A DNA stretch of 23,783 nucleotides from JAFGPF01 sp964500415 (GCA_964500415.1 CAZCOB010000029.1:1-23783), one strand, 5' to 3'; positions 8,052 to 15,607 are shown, counted from the first letter of the stretch. A program made the numbers and translations. The notes: generated by a model from the sequence alone, not told the origin.

Positions 8052-8092
8052 AATCAGGGTGTCGGTTGACCTAGTGTTTTGACACCCTGGTT
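8052..8092. repeat. Strong hairpin sharing a 13-mer with the tRNA-Lys fragment
   Basis: A 12-bp stem (8052-8063 with 8081-8092, one G:U pair) closes a 17-nt loop. The 5' arm plus one base, AATCAGGGTGTCG (8052-8064), is identical to the anticodon-stem/variable-loop part of the tRNA-Lys fragment on the other strand (10991-10979). No U-run follows, so a terminator is unlikely. It may be another, more decayed tRNA-Lys-derived segment, or one end of an element. Confidence 0.45.
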
Positions 8093-8212
8093 CTTTCGAA
8101 AATCCCCAGGCAGGGTCGATCTCCCAACTTTGGCAGGTCGTGCAGGATAAAAGGTAGGACTTTTTCTCACGTATTTACTTTCGTTTAGCTTTGATATTTT
8201 CATATTCCGGGG

Positions 8213-8556
8213 AATCCTGAACATATTCGCTCGGATATTGGCCCTGAATTTACTGCCAGGGCATTGAGGAAATGACTTAACCGGCTGGGAGTGAAACCCT
8301 CTTTATTGAGCGCGGTAGTCACCGGGAGAATGGTTATATTCAGTCATTTAGTAGTAAACTGAGGGATGAATTACTGAACCGGGAGATATTCACAGCATTG
8401 AAAGAAGCCAGGATATTGATTGAGTATTGGAGAAAGGGTTATAATCACATTTGACCACATAGTTCTCTAGGTTATCGACCACCTGCCCTAGAAGCTATTA
8501 TGTCGAAAATACTAATTTACCAGGTAGGCTATATTATCGGGGCAGGTCTACCATAA
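8213..8556 (+). mobile_element. IS3-family transposase (orfB) C-terminal relic
   Basis: Conceptual translation gives the end of an IS3-family (IS407-like) DDE transposase: PEHIRSDIGPEFTARALRK, then LNRLGVK, TLFIERGS, ENGYIQSFSSKLRDELLNRE, IFTALKEARILIEYWRKGYN and PHSSLGYRPPALEAI. It is broken in at least four ways: TGA at 8273-8275, a one-base deletion near 8296, TGA at 8452-8454 (where the family has Arg in NxIRPHSSLGYR), and the catalytic Glu of the YIESF motif replaced by Gln (codon 8341-8343). The first half of orfB and all of orfA are missing. No terminal inverted repeat was recognised. This is a dead remnant directly upstream of the bicupin genes. Confidence 0.85.
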
Positions 8557-8585
8557 TCCTTAAATAACAGAGGAGAGTAATTCAA

Positions 8586-9689
8586 ATGGCGAAAAGAAAG
8601 TACGCACATCTGGTTAAACCCCTGAGTGTCGGCGGTATGGACACAGAGGTGATGAAGGGGCTTAAAATACCTAAGGGCGCTTTTGCCAACGGACCGGGAA
8701 ATGCTGACAGCATCGTATGGCTGAACGGTAGAGACCACCTGGAAGGGCTGAATCTTAATTTTACCTGGGGATTCTATAGCGGTATCGGTGACTGGCACAC
8801 CGGTCAGGACCCTCACACGCATCCCTATCCGGAATGTCTCGTTTTTGTCGGTCTCGACTCCGCCAACCTGAATTACCTGGGGGCGGAAATCGAGATATGC
8901 CTGGGTGAGGAACAGGAAGCGTACACCTTCGACGAGCCCACCGTCGTCATCGTCCCCGCCGGTATGCCCCATTGTCCGTTAACGACCAAGAGGGTGTGGA
9001 GCCCCAAGGGTTTCGGTTTTTACCTGGCATCTCTGGGCAACGTACCCACGACAACCTGGATGGGTGAGGGGGTATCGGAGGAGGCGATGAAGGCAATGCA
9101 GGAAGCGGCGGCAAAGAGCGGGAGACAGATACCGATGACCTCTTATGTTTCGGAGAAGAGGCTGAAAAAGAACCCGACAAAACCAACCGGTAAGTACGCG
9201 CACCTGATCAAACCGCTTAAAACAGGCATGGTAACGCAGCGGGGGAAAATGGTTCTTGACAGGTTGACGCCGGAGCAGAGAGAACAGTTTGATGAAATGG
9301 TTAAAACAGGACAGAAGCTGGGACCGGGAAATGCCGACCATCTTACGTGGATGTACGGTAAGGACCTGGAGGGACTGGAAATGAATCTCACCTGGGGGTT
9401 CTACAGCAAACCCGGTATCTGGCACCGCGGAGTCGGCGCACATGTCCATCCCACCGATGAAGTCTTGGTTTTCGCCGGCCTTGACCCGACCGATATTAAT
9501 TATTTGGGGGCGAAGATAGAGATAGATATGGGTGAAGAGCATGAAAGGTATATCTTTGATAAACCAACCGTCGTCATTTGCCCTAAAGGATTGCCGCATA
9601 ACCCGGTAGTAGTCAGATGGGTCGACAAACCCTACGCGTTCTATCTAATCGCTCTGGGTGGCGAACATAAAACCACCGCCGTAGACTAA
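8586..9689 (+). CDS. Bicupin protein of unknown function, copy 1
   Basis: 367 residues made of two homologous halves (about 1-160 and 200-367). Each half begins KYAHL(V/I)KPL, passes through GPGNAD and LEGL(N/E)xNxTWGFY, and then has a full cupin metal site. Half 1: H77, H79, E83 (PHTHPYPE) and H129 (PAGMPH). Half 2: H286, H288, E292 (AHVHPTDE) and H338 (PKGLPH). These match cupin motif 1 (HxH-x3-E) and motif 2 (PxGxxH). No signal peptide or membrane helix is seen, so it is probably cytoplasmic. The ATG follows GAGGAGAG at a good distance. The next gene, 65 bp downstream, is a paralogue with the same plan. I recognise the fold but no characterised family; a metal-dependent dioxygenase, isomerase or ligand-binding role is possible. 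No terminator lies between the two genes, so they are probably co-transcribed. Confidence 0.85.
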   Translation: MAKRKYAHLVKPLSVGGMDTEVMKGLKIPKGAFANGPGNADSIVWLNGRDHLEGLNLNFTWGFYSGIGDWHTGQDPHTHPYPECLVFVGLDSANLNYLGAEIEICLGEEQEAYTFDEPTVVIVPAGMPHCPLTTKRVWSPKGFGFYLASLGNVPTTTWMGEGVSEEAMKAMQEAAAKSGRQIPMTSYVSEKRLKKNPTKPTGKYAHLIKPLKTGMVTQRGKMVLDRLTPEQREQFDEMVKTGQKLGPGNADHLTWMYGKDLEGLEMNLTWGFYSKPGIWHRGVGAHVHPTDEVLVFAGLDPTDINYLGAKIEIDMGEEHERYIFDKPTVVICPKGLPHNPVVVRWVDKPYAFYLIALGGEHKTTAVD

Positions 9690-9754
9690 TGCTTTTAGTC
9701 GACCACGTAATAATACACTGTAATCATTAAATACCCAAGGAGGTTAATTAAAAA

Positions 9755-10843
9755 ATGGCAAAGGGAAAATACGAACATCTGTTAAAACCTCTAAACATAG
9801 CAACAGTACCTCAGATGATGAGGGATGGCGCGGACTCGTTTAAAAACACGGGAAATGCCGACAGCATATACTGGTTGAACGGCAAAGAGCACCTGGAAGG
9901 GCTGGAGCTTAATTTTTCCTGGGGGTTCTATACCGGCCTGGGTAACTGGCACCCCGGCATGGATCCTCACATACACCCTTATCCGGAAGCCCTGGTATGG
10001 GTCGGCCTCGACCCTGACAACGTAGAATATTTGGGAGCGGAAATTTCGTATTGTCTGGGTGAAGAGCTGGAAGTACATACCTTTGACAAACCCTCGGTCG
10101 TCATCGTTCCCGCCGGTATGCCTCATTGTCCGTCGATTACTCAAGATGTGACCAATCCGATAGGCTACAGCTTTATGATATTTTCTCTGGGCGCCGAGCC
10201 TACGACAACCTGGATGGGGGATGGGATGACGGATAAGCAAATAGAGCAAATGCGGCAGGCGCAAGCCGAGGGCGGTAGAGGGCCGTCTATGGTGTCTTCT
10301 TTTTCGGAGAAAAGGATAAAAGTCACTCCGGAAACTCTGACGTATGGTCATAAGTACGACCATTTTGTTAAACCCCTTAAACCATTCTCGACGTCTCTGG
10401 ATAAGTTGACACCCGAGGAAAGAGTACAATATGAAAAGGTAACTTCAGACGGTATGAAGGTTGGGCCGGGAAATTCGGGCAGTCTGGTATGGATGTACGG
10501 CAAGGATTTGGAAGGGCTGGAGCTTAACTTTACCTGGGGATTCTATAAGTCACCCGGTGTCTGGCATCGCGGACCAGGGGATTCAGATGGAGCACATGTC
10601 CATCCTACCGATGAAGTTCTGGTTTTCGTCGGTACCGACCCGAGTGATATTGATTACCTGGGGGCGGAAATTTCGATAGACATGGGCAAAGAACATGAAA
10701 GATATATCTTTGATAAACCAACCGCCGTCATATGCCCCAGAGGGGTGTCACATAATCCGGTAATTGCCAGATATGTCGACAGGCCCTATGCGTTCTTCGT
10801 GATTGGTCTTTCCGGCGAACACAAAACTACCTATGTAGATTGA
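9755..10843 (+). CDS. Bicupin protein of unknown function, copy 2
   Basis: 362 residues, clearly paralogous to the gene before it along its whole length (MAKGKYEHLLKPL start; GEHKTT near the end in both). Half 1 has H72, H74, E78 (PHIHPYPE) and H124 (PAGMPH). Half 2 has H281, H283, E287 (AHVHPTDE) and H333 (PRGVSH, so PxGxxH is kept although Pro before His is Ser). The two first halves resemble each other more than they resemble the second halves. The internal duplication is therefore older than the gene duplication. A strong AAGGAGG precedes the ATG. Four intact metal sites across two adjacent genes argue for function rather than decay. Substrate and reaction are not known to me. A heteromeric complex of the two is plausible but inferred. 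Confidence 0.85.
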   Translation: MAKGKYEHLLKPLNIATVPQMMRDGADSFKNTGNADSIYWLNGKEHLEGLELNFSWGFYTGLGNWHPGMDPHIHPYPEALVWVGLDPDNVEYLGAEISYCLGEELEVHTFDKPSVVIVPAGMPHCPSITQDVTNPIGYSFMIFSLGAEPTTTWMGDGMTDKQIEQMRQAQAEGGRGPSMVSSFSEKRIKVTPETLTYGHKYDHFVKPLKPFSTSLDKLTPEERVQYEKVTSDGMKVGPGNSGSLVWMYGKDLEGLELNFTWGFYKSPGVWHRGPGDSDGAHVHPTDEVLVFVGTDPSDIDYLGAEISIDMGKEHERYIFDKPTAVICPRGVSHNPVIARYVDRPYAFFVIGLSGEHKTTYVD

Positions 10844-10900
10844 CTCTTTTTATTCCGGAGAATTGCTGAGCCATAGCCGTAAGGCCAGGCAAAAAGAATC
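10842..10900 (+). terminator. Possible imperfect hairpin after the bicupin genes
   Basis: GACTCTTTTT at 10842-10851 pairs with AAAAAGAATC at 10891-10900 (9 of 10), and the inner TTGCTGAGCC / GGCCAGGCAA segments pair partly. It begins at the stop codon of copy 2. No T-run follows, so its role as a terminator is weak. Confidence 0.22.
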
Positions 10901-10962
10901 AATTTGTTTATTGCCTGTGGGCTTTAATGTTATTTGGTAGGCTATAGTGTGATATATGCCGT

Positions 10963-11002
10963 ACAGGTCTCGAACCTGCGACACCCTGATTAAAAGCCAG
11001 AT
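10963..11002 (-). pseudogene. tRNA-Lys(TTT) 3' fragment
   Basis: Read on the minus strand from 11002: ATCTGG, anticodon loop CTTTTAA (anticodon TTT), TCAGG, variable GTGTC, T stem GCAGG, T loop TTCGAGA, T stem CCTGT. Anticodon and T stems both pair if G:U is allowed. Another few bases (ACGGC) could be the acceptor 3' strand. The expected D arm and 5' acceptor strand are absent from the bases upstream on this strand, so it is a 3' fragment, not a gene. It lies between the bicupin pair and the IS3/recombinase relics. Confidence 0.65.
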
Positions 11003-11093
11003 GTCTTATTCTGTTTTGAGCAGGCCCTATCAAAAAGAGCCCATCAGTTGATTTCGCAACTCAAGATATAGATAGCTCGAGGATACCTTCTAC

Positions 11094-11202
11094 TGAGGTG
11101 GCCCCCATCATTAGGACAGGATAGGGGCAATATTAAGATTGGATTCCGCTATCCTCAATAGGTGATGTCCGCCGCCCATACCTGGTTGGGCCGCGTTATC
11201 TT
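11094..11202 (-). mobile_element. IS3-family element relic (orfB piece and terminal repeat)
   Basis: On the minus strand, 11202-11158 encodes KITRPNQVWAADITY, the segment around the first catalytic Asp of IS3-family orfB, and then stops (TGA at 11157-11155). The rest of orfB is deleted. 11094-11120, which on the plus strand begins TGAGGTGGCCCCC, looks like the terminal inverted repeat at the orfB end of such an element. This relic is of a different IS3 subgroup from the one at 8213-8556 and is in the opposite orientation. Its upstream side abuts the truncated recombinase gene near 11215, so it may be what removed that gene's 5' end. Confidence 0.7.
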
Positions 11203-11214
11203 CATGCCGCCCGG

Positions 11215-12603
11215 CAGAAACCGCTGCAATTCGAGGTAATTCTGGTATGGAAACTCTCGAGGTTTGCCCGCAACAGGGAAGACTCGATAATCTACAAATC
11301 CCTTCTCAGGAAATAGGGAGTTCAGGTTATTTCAATCAACGAGCCTGTGGAAGATACCCCTTCCGGTAGGTTGCTCGAAGGAATAATCGAAGTCATAGAC
11401 GAGTTCTATTCGGCTAACCTAGCCCAGGACGTGACCAGAGGAATGAGGGAGACAGCGTCGAGGGGCTTCTACCCAGGTGGGCCACCGCCCTATGGTTATA
11501 GAAGAGTAAAGGTTCAAGATGGAAGCGTTCAGAGAGTGAAGCTCGAACCTGATCCGGCGACAGCAACAGTCGTGGAGAGGATATTCAAAGAGTGCCTATC
11601 TGGCAAAGGCCTGATAGAGATTACCAGAGGTCTTAACGGAGATGGGTTAAGCACGCGGAAAAACAAAAAATGGAGCAAGACTTCAGTGCATACGATTCTT
11701 AAGAATGAGGTTTATACCGGAGTACTGATCTGGGGTCAACTTGCGAAGAAGCGGAATGGGGGAAATCATCTACCTCATATCCGTGTAGAAGATGCCTGGC
11801 CTACCATCGTTGGCCGAGAAACATTTGAGAATGTCCAAATGAAGTTGGAGGCGAGGGCTCCGAAAATAACTCACCCCCGAGTAATTCATAGCGAATACAT
11901 CCTCAGCGGCTTGGTGCACTGTAAGAACTGTAATGCTGCCATGGTAGGCCATGCGGTGAAATCCGGGAAGTTCTTCTACTATATGTGTGGGAATGCCAGG
12001 AGGAGAGGACGCGGTTTATGCACAACTCCACTGCTTCCCAAAGATAGAATAGAGAATTTCGTTGTTGACCGAATCAAGCGGTATATCTTGACTGGAGAAA
12101 ACCTTGAAGACCTGGTCAGACTGACGAATGAAGACTTGGCTCAAAAATGTGAGGGTGATAATGATAGGCTAGAGCTTATCAAGGCTCAGATACAGGAAGT
12201 AGAAAGTAGATTGTCAAAGCTCTACGATGCACTCGAAACGGGTGAATTCAAAGGCGGAGAACTTGCCCCGAGAATAAAGGCGCTCTTTGAGAAGAAAGAG
12301 GAACTCCAGCGAGCTAAGATTGAAGCAGAGGAGAATCTAAAGTATCACTCAATTGAGCTCGCGAGTCCAGCCATAGTCAATGAGTATATGAAAAGCCTGA
12401 GAGCGCTCTTAGAAGAGTCCTCGTTAGTGTCTAAGAAAGTCTTCTTACGATCTTTCGTAGAGCGTATTGAGGTAGATGATACTATTGTGAAGGTGATCTA
12501 CACTATGCCGATGCCACCTGAGACCCCGCCGGTAGAGACAGTTGGAGTTTTACCTATTGTACACGACCGCCCACCTTTACGGAGTCGAACTAGCCTTTGC
12601 TGA
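11215..12603 (+). pseudogene. Large serine recombinase, N-terminus lost and TAG stop inside
   Basis: From about 11215 the frame reads FEVILVWKLSRFARNRED, SIIYKSLLRK, then TAG at 11314-11316, then GVQVISINEPVEDTPSGRLL and on to the stop at 12603. Both sides of the TAG belong to one continuous serine-recombinase (resolvase/integrase) domain. The residue is usually Glu or similar, so a single GAG-to-TAG change would explain it. The catalytic N-terminus with the active Ser (YxRVS motif) is missing, replaced by the IS3 relic. The remainder is well preserved. Counting from the GTG at 11347, a recombinase domain lies at about residues 40-165 (GFYPGGPPPYGYRR), a zinc ribbon at 188-226 (C192, C195, C214, C225), and a coiled coil at about 272-340. 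The intact 418-codon part could still be translated from that GTG, but it could not cut DNA. Confidence 0.88.
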
Positions 12604-12631
12604 GAACAGAGTTCGGAGGCTGACGCCAGCG

Positions 12632-12653
12632 GTGGCCTCATCGTGCAGGCCAC
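12632..12653. terminator. Small hairpin after the recombinase remnant
   Basis: Perfect 7-bp arms GTGGCCT (12632-12638) and AGGCCAC (12647-12653) enclose an 8-nt loop, 28 bp after the recombinase stop. There is no T-run, so it is at best a weak terminator or an element-end structure. Confidence 0.25.
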
Positions 12654-12668
12654 GGAAAGGCTATTGAA

Positions 12669-12690
12669 AAGACTCTACCCAACCGGTCTT
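12669..12690 (-). terminator. Possible terminator of tRNA-Ala
   Basis: On the minus strand AAGAC (12690-12686) pairs with GTCTT (12673-12669) and is followed by TTC, about 40 bases after the tRNA 3' end. The stem is short and only weakly supports the call. Confidence 0.25.
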
Positions 12691-12727
12691 GTTTGGAATA
12701 TCGGACAGTTCTAGGTATCGTCCCCTC

Positions 12728-12803
12728 TGGTGGAGCCGGGGGGATTCGAACCCCCTACCTCCTGCGTGCAAAGCAGGCGTTCTCCCAACTGAACTACGGC
12801 CCC
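12728..12803 (-). tRNA. tRNA-Ala (anticodon TGC)
   Basis: Complete cloverleaf on the minus strand. The acceptor GGGGCCG/CGGCTCC pairs over 7 bp with one G:T, the D arm is GTTC...GAAC, and the anticodon arm is CCTGC-TTTGCAC-GCAGG with anticodon TGC. The variable loop is AGGTA and the T arm GGGGG-TTCGAAT-CCCCC. Discriminator A is followed by an encoded CCA (12730-12728). Two open frames across it, on either strand, are shadows of this gene. Confidence 0.97.
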
Positions 12804-12817
12804 GTCTTAACCTCAAA

Positions 12818-12823
12818 ATTATA
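12818..12823 (-). promoter_or_regulatory. -10 box of tRNA-Ala promoter
   Basis: A consensus TATAAT on the minus strand (12823-12818), preceded by GC, lies 15 bp upstream of the tRNA 5' end, which puts the start of transcription a few bases before the mature tRNA. No good -35 hexamer was found; ACCAGG or CCAGGA is at the right distance. Confidence 0.5.
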
Positions 12824-12846
12824 GCATATTTTTCGTTATTCCTGGT

Positions 12847-12906
12847 ATCTTTTACCACCCGGACCGCCCTCATACCATTAGCAGCTTATCCCTTTAGTCC
12901 CCCCTT
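12847..12906. repeat. Dispersed 60-nt intergenic repeat, copy 1
   Basis: This 60-nt block aligns without gaps to 22941-23000 at 45 of 60 positions, including ATCTTTT, CCGCCCTC and GCTTATCCC. It lies between tRNA-Ala and gatB; the other copy lies upstream of the serine hydrolase gene. Both end in a CCCCCTT run that in copy 2 begins a palindrome. It looks like one family of non-coding genome repeat. Confidence 0.55.
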
Positions 12907-12908
12907 CC

Positions 12909-12938
12909 TTGTCACCCACTGCCTGTTGTTGCTATACT
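12909..12938 (+). promoter_or_regulatory. Probable promoter of gatB operon
   Basis: TTGTCA (12909-12914) and TATACT (12933-12938) are separated by 18 bp, a good match to a housekeeping promoter, 31 bp before the gatB ATG. Transcription would start near 12945 and give a leader of about 24 bases. Confidence 0.5.
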
Positions 12939-12968
12939 GGATATGTCGTTTTTTAAATCGGGATAGCT

Positions 12969-14432
12969 ATGAATTACGAGACTATTATCGGACTGGAAGT
13001 CCATGCCCAGTTATTAACCAAAAGCAAAATGTTCTGCCGCTGCAGCGCCGATTACGCCAGCGCGCCCCCCAATACCCATGTCTGTCCGGTATGCATGGGT
13101 ATGCCCGGCGTCCTCCCTGTTATCAACCGCCGGGCGGTGGAATACACCATTATGACGGCGCTCCCCCTCAATTGCCCGATCTCCGAATACACCAGGTTCG
13201 ACCGTAAAAACTACCCCTATCCCGACCTTGTGAAAGGCTACCAGATTTCGCAGAGCGGTGCACCCATCAGCCAGAAAGGCTGGCTTAATATCGAAGTCGA
13301 TGGCGAAACGAAGCGAATTGGCATTAATCACATCCACCTCGAAGAAGATACCGCCAAGCTGCTGCACCGCACCTCGCCGGACGGGGAAGACTACAGCCTG
13401 GTGGATATCAACCGCTCCGGCGTGCCGCTGATGGAAATCGTCAGCGAGCCGGAACTGCGCTCGCCGGAGGAAGCGCGGCAGTACCTCGTCAAGCTGCGCA
13501 GCATTTTGCAGTACCTGGGCGTCTCTACCGGCAACATGGAGGAGGGCAGCTTCCGCTGCGATGCCAATATCAGCATTCGGCCTATGGGCAGCACGGAACT
13601 CGGCCCAAAGGTGGAAGTCAAGAACCTGAACAGCTTTAAGGCGGTCTACCTTGCCATGGATTACGAAGCGCAGCGACAGCGTAAGGCCGCCGCCGAGGGC
13701 CGGAAGCTCGTCCAGGAAACGCGGGGCTGGGTAGAGGACAAGGGCAGGACCGTTTCCCAGCGCAGCAAGGAGTACGCCCACGACTACCGTTACTTCCCCG
13801 AGCCGGACCTCCCCCCGCTGACTATCGGACGCGACTGGGTGGAAGAGGTCAGGAAAAAGCTCCCCGAGCTGCCCGAAGCCCGGCGCGACCGCTTTATGGC
13901 TGAATACGGACTGCCCCGGTATGACGCCGATTTACTCACCCGGGAGAAAGCCGTGGCGGAATACTTCGAGGAAGGCGCGAAGGTTAACAACGAGGTGTCA
14001 CCGAAAGAGGTAAGCAATTGGCTCCTCGGCGAGGTGAGTCGCATCATCAACACCGGCGATATCGATATTGAACAATTCAAAAAAAAGGTGAGCCCGCCGC
14101 TGCTTGCCGATTTGATACTGAGCTCGCATGGTGTCATTAATATCGCTACGGCCAAAACGGTGCTCGAAGATATGTTCAAAACCGGCCGGACTGCCGGTGA
14201 AATTATCAGGGAGAGCGGCCTCAGCCAGATTAGCGATACCGCAGAGCTTGAGAAAATAGTCGCCGGAGTGATAAACTCTAATGTACAGCCTGTCGCCGAC
14301 TATAAAGCCGGGAAAGAGACGGCCCTCAAGTTCCTGGTCGGGCAGGTGATGAAAGCAACGAAAGGTCGGGCTAATCCGCAGCTTGTTAACGAAGTACTGA
14401 AGCAGAAACTAGCCGAAGACGCTTCGAGTTGA
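12969..14432 (+). CDS. gatB: Asp-tRNA(Asn)/Glu-tRNA(Gln) amidotransferase subunit B
   Basis: 487 residues, full length. GatB binds the misacylated tRNA and carries the kinase site that activates Glu-tRNA(Gln) or Asp-tRNA(Asn) before amidation by GatA. The N-terminus YETIIGLEVHAQLLTKSKMFC is diagnostic. The zinc-binding cysteines follow (CRC near residues 23-25 and CPVC near 39-42), then RKNYPYPDLVKGYQISQ, IHLEEDTAKL, DINRSGVPLMEIVSEPEL and RCDANISIRP. The C-terminal GatB/YqeY tail domain ends in GRANPQLVNEVLKQKL. gatC and gatA are not adjacent here. The Shine-Dalgarno is weak (GGGATAG). secG follows 29 bp downstream and the SAM enzyme after that, all co-oriented. Confidence 0.97.
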   Translation: MNYETIIGLEVHAQLLTKSKMFCRCSADYASAPPNTHVCPVCMGMPGVLPVINRRAVEYTIMTALPLNCPISEYTRFDRKNYPYPDLVKGYQISQSGAPISQKGWLNIEVDGETKRIGINHIHLEEDTAKLLHRTSPDGEDYSLVDINRSGVPLMEIVSEPELRSPEEARQYLVKLRSILQYLGVSTGNMEEGSFRCDANISIRPMGSTELGPKVEVKNLNSFKAVYLAMDYEAQRQRKAAAEGRKLVQETRGWVEDKGRTVSQRSKEYAHDYRYFPEPDLPPLTIGRDWVEEVRKKLPELPEARRDRFMAEYGLPRYDADLLTREKAVAEYFEEGAKVNNEVSPKEVSNWLLGEVSRIINTGDIDIEQFKKKVSPPLLADLILSSHGVINIATAKTVLEDMFKTGRTAGEIIRESGLSQISDTAELEKIVAGVINSNVQPVADYKAGKETALKFLVGQVMKATKGRANPQLVNEVLKQKLAEDASS

Positions 14433-14461
14433 AGCCTGAATCCGGCAACTGGAGAATAAAA

Positions 14462-14683
14462 ATGGAAACCTACCTGTATATAGCTCAGATAATCGTCGCC
14501 GTATCCCTGATACTGGCCGCCATGCTTCAGGTAAGGGGTGGTGGCCTGGGGGGTATTTTCGGCCAGGCGGACACGGTATTTCGCACCAAGCGTGGTGTGG
14601 AAAAAACCCTGTTTCAAATTACCATCGCCCTGGTGATTATTTTCATCATCCTCTCCATAGTGTCGTTGCGTATTACCGGCTGA
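14462..14683 (+). CDS. secG: Preprotein translocase subunit SecG
   Basis: 73 residues from the ATG at 14462, which has GGAGAATAAAA just upstream; a longer TTG start at 14429 has no support. Two transmembrane helices (about residues 3-20 and 50-68) flank the conserved SecG loop with GGGLGGIFGQADTVFRTKRG. SecG assists SecYE during SecA-driven export. Length and topology are normal. Confidence 0.93.
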   Translation: METYLYIAQIIVAVSLILAAMLQVRGGGLGGIFGQADTVFRTKRGVEKTLFQITIALVIIFIILSIVSLRITG

Positions 14684-14699
14684 TTCACGGCGGGAGAAT

Positions 14700-15518
14700 A
14701 TGAATGCCGTTGTAACTCTTACCACTGATTTTGGTCTGGCGGATGCCTATGTCGCCGCCATGAAGGGAGTGGTGCTGGGTATCAACCCTCGGGCTCGCCT
14801 CGTCGATATCTGCCACTGCATTAAACCCCGGAATATCTCACAGGCCGCTTTTGTCCTGAGCACGGCCTGGGAATTTTTCCCTCACCGTACCATCCACCTG
14901 GTGGTGGTCGACCCCGGGGTCGGCACCGACAGGCAAGCTGTTATCCTGAGAACGCCACGGGCCGACTTCGTAGCACCGGATAATGGTGTTCTCAGCTACA
15001 TTATCCAGGACTGCGCCGCCGGAGAGGTTGTTGATAACCGCCAGCAGCTGGAGGGAGCGGAAGCCTTCGCTATCACCGAATCGCGATTCTGGCGGTCGCC
15101 GGTCAGTCCCACCTTCCACGGACGTGACATTTTCGGTCCGGTGGCCGCCCGCCTTTCTCTGGGTACGCCGCCGTCCGCTTTCGGCGAGTCCGTAAAATCG
15201 CTCGCCGTTCTGCCGTTGCCTCGTCCCCGCCGCGCCCCGGACGGCACTCTGGTTGGAAATATCTTACATATCGATAGTTTTGGTAATCTGATTACCGACA
15301 TCAAAGCCGGCAACCTTCCCGCTGACACCGGGGTGATAACCATCGAGGTGGGTAAAAAAACGATTCACGGGCTGAGTGTCACCTACGGCACGGCCGCGGG
15401 CCTGCTGGCCCTGGTTGGTAGCAGCGGCTACCTGGAAATTTCTCTGAAAGACGGTAACGCCGGGGCCTTTCTCCACGCCGAAATAGGCGATGAGGTAAGA
15501 ATTACGGGCGTTAGTTAA
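14700..15518 (+). CDS. SAM hydroxide adenosyltransferase (DUF62 family)
   Basis: 272 residues, full length for the family that hydrolyses S-adenosylmethionine to adenosine and methionine and is related to the fluorinase and chlorinase. The N-terminal domain has VVTLTTDFGLADAYVAAMKG with the SAM-binding Asp, then the VDICHCIKP and HLVVVDPGVGTDRQ motifs, PDNGVLSYI and TFHGRDIFGPVAA. The C-terminal domain has NILHIDSFGNLITDI. The ATG is 16 bp after the secG stop, with GGGAGA very close to the start. It is probably cytosolic. I did not see the extra loop that marks true halogenases, so the hydroxide-using enzyme is the sensible call. Confidence 0.92.
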   Translation: MNAVVTLTTDFGLADAYVAAMKGVVLGINPRARLVDICHCIKPRNISQAAFVLSTAWEFFPHRTIHLVVVDPGVGTDRQAVILRTPRADFVAPDNGVLSYIIQDCAAGEVVDNRQQLEGAEAFAITESRFWRSPVSPTFHGRDIFGPVAARLSLGTPPSAFGESVKSLAVLPLPRPRRAPDGTLVGNILHIDSFGNLITDIKAGNLPADTGVITIEVGKKTIHGLSVTYGTAAGLLALVGSSGYLEISLKDGNAGAFLHAEIGDEVRITGVS

Positions 15519-15548
15519 GAAATAGTGCCGTTTTCAGGCTTGTAGCTA

Positions 15549-15577
15549 TTGACAAATACGGGTGGGTTTGCTACGCT
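15549..15577 (+). promoter_or_regulatory. Strong promoter of the zinc-ribbon gene
   Basis: Consensus TTGACA (15549-15554), a 17-bp spacer, then TACGCT (15572-15577), 30 bp after the preceding stop and 30 bp before the ATG at 15608. This is the best -35 box in the window, and it would uncouple the small gene from the gatB operon. Confidence 0.65.
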
Positions 15578-15607
15578 GCTAGGCAGGATAATCAAGGAGG
15601 TGCGGAA

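Noticed and set aside
12582..12591. GAGTCGAACT near the end of the recombinase, resembling a tRNA or tmRNA T loop on the minus strand
   Set aside because: Only about ten bases match and no stem pairs; chance is likely.
12661..13207. Open frames on both strands across the tRNA region (containing WSRGDSNPLPPACKAG and SSVGRTPALHAGGRGFESP)
   Set aside because: These are the standard spurious translations of a tRNA gene; the tRNA-Ala cloverleaf explains the sequence.
13014..13781. Long minus-strand frame opposite gatB
   Set aside because: It is a shadow of gatB created by GC-rich codons; it resembles nothing and overlaps a certain gene.
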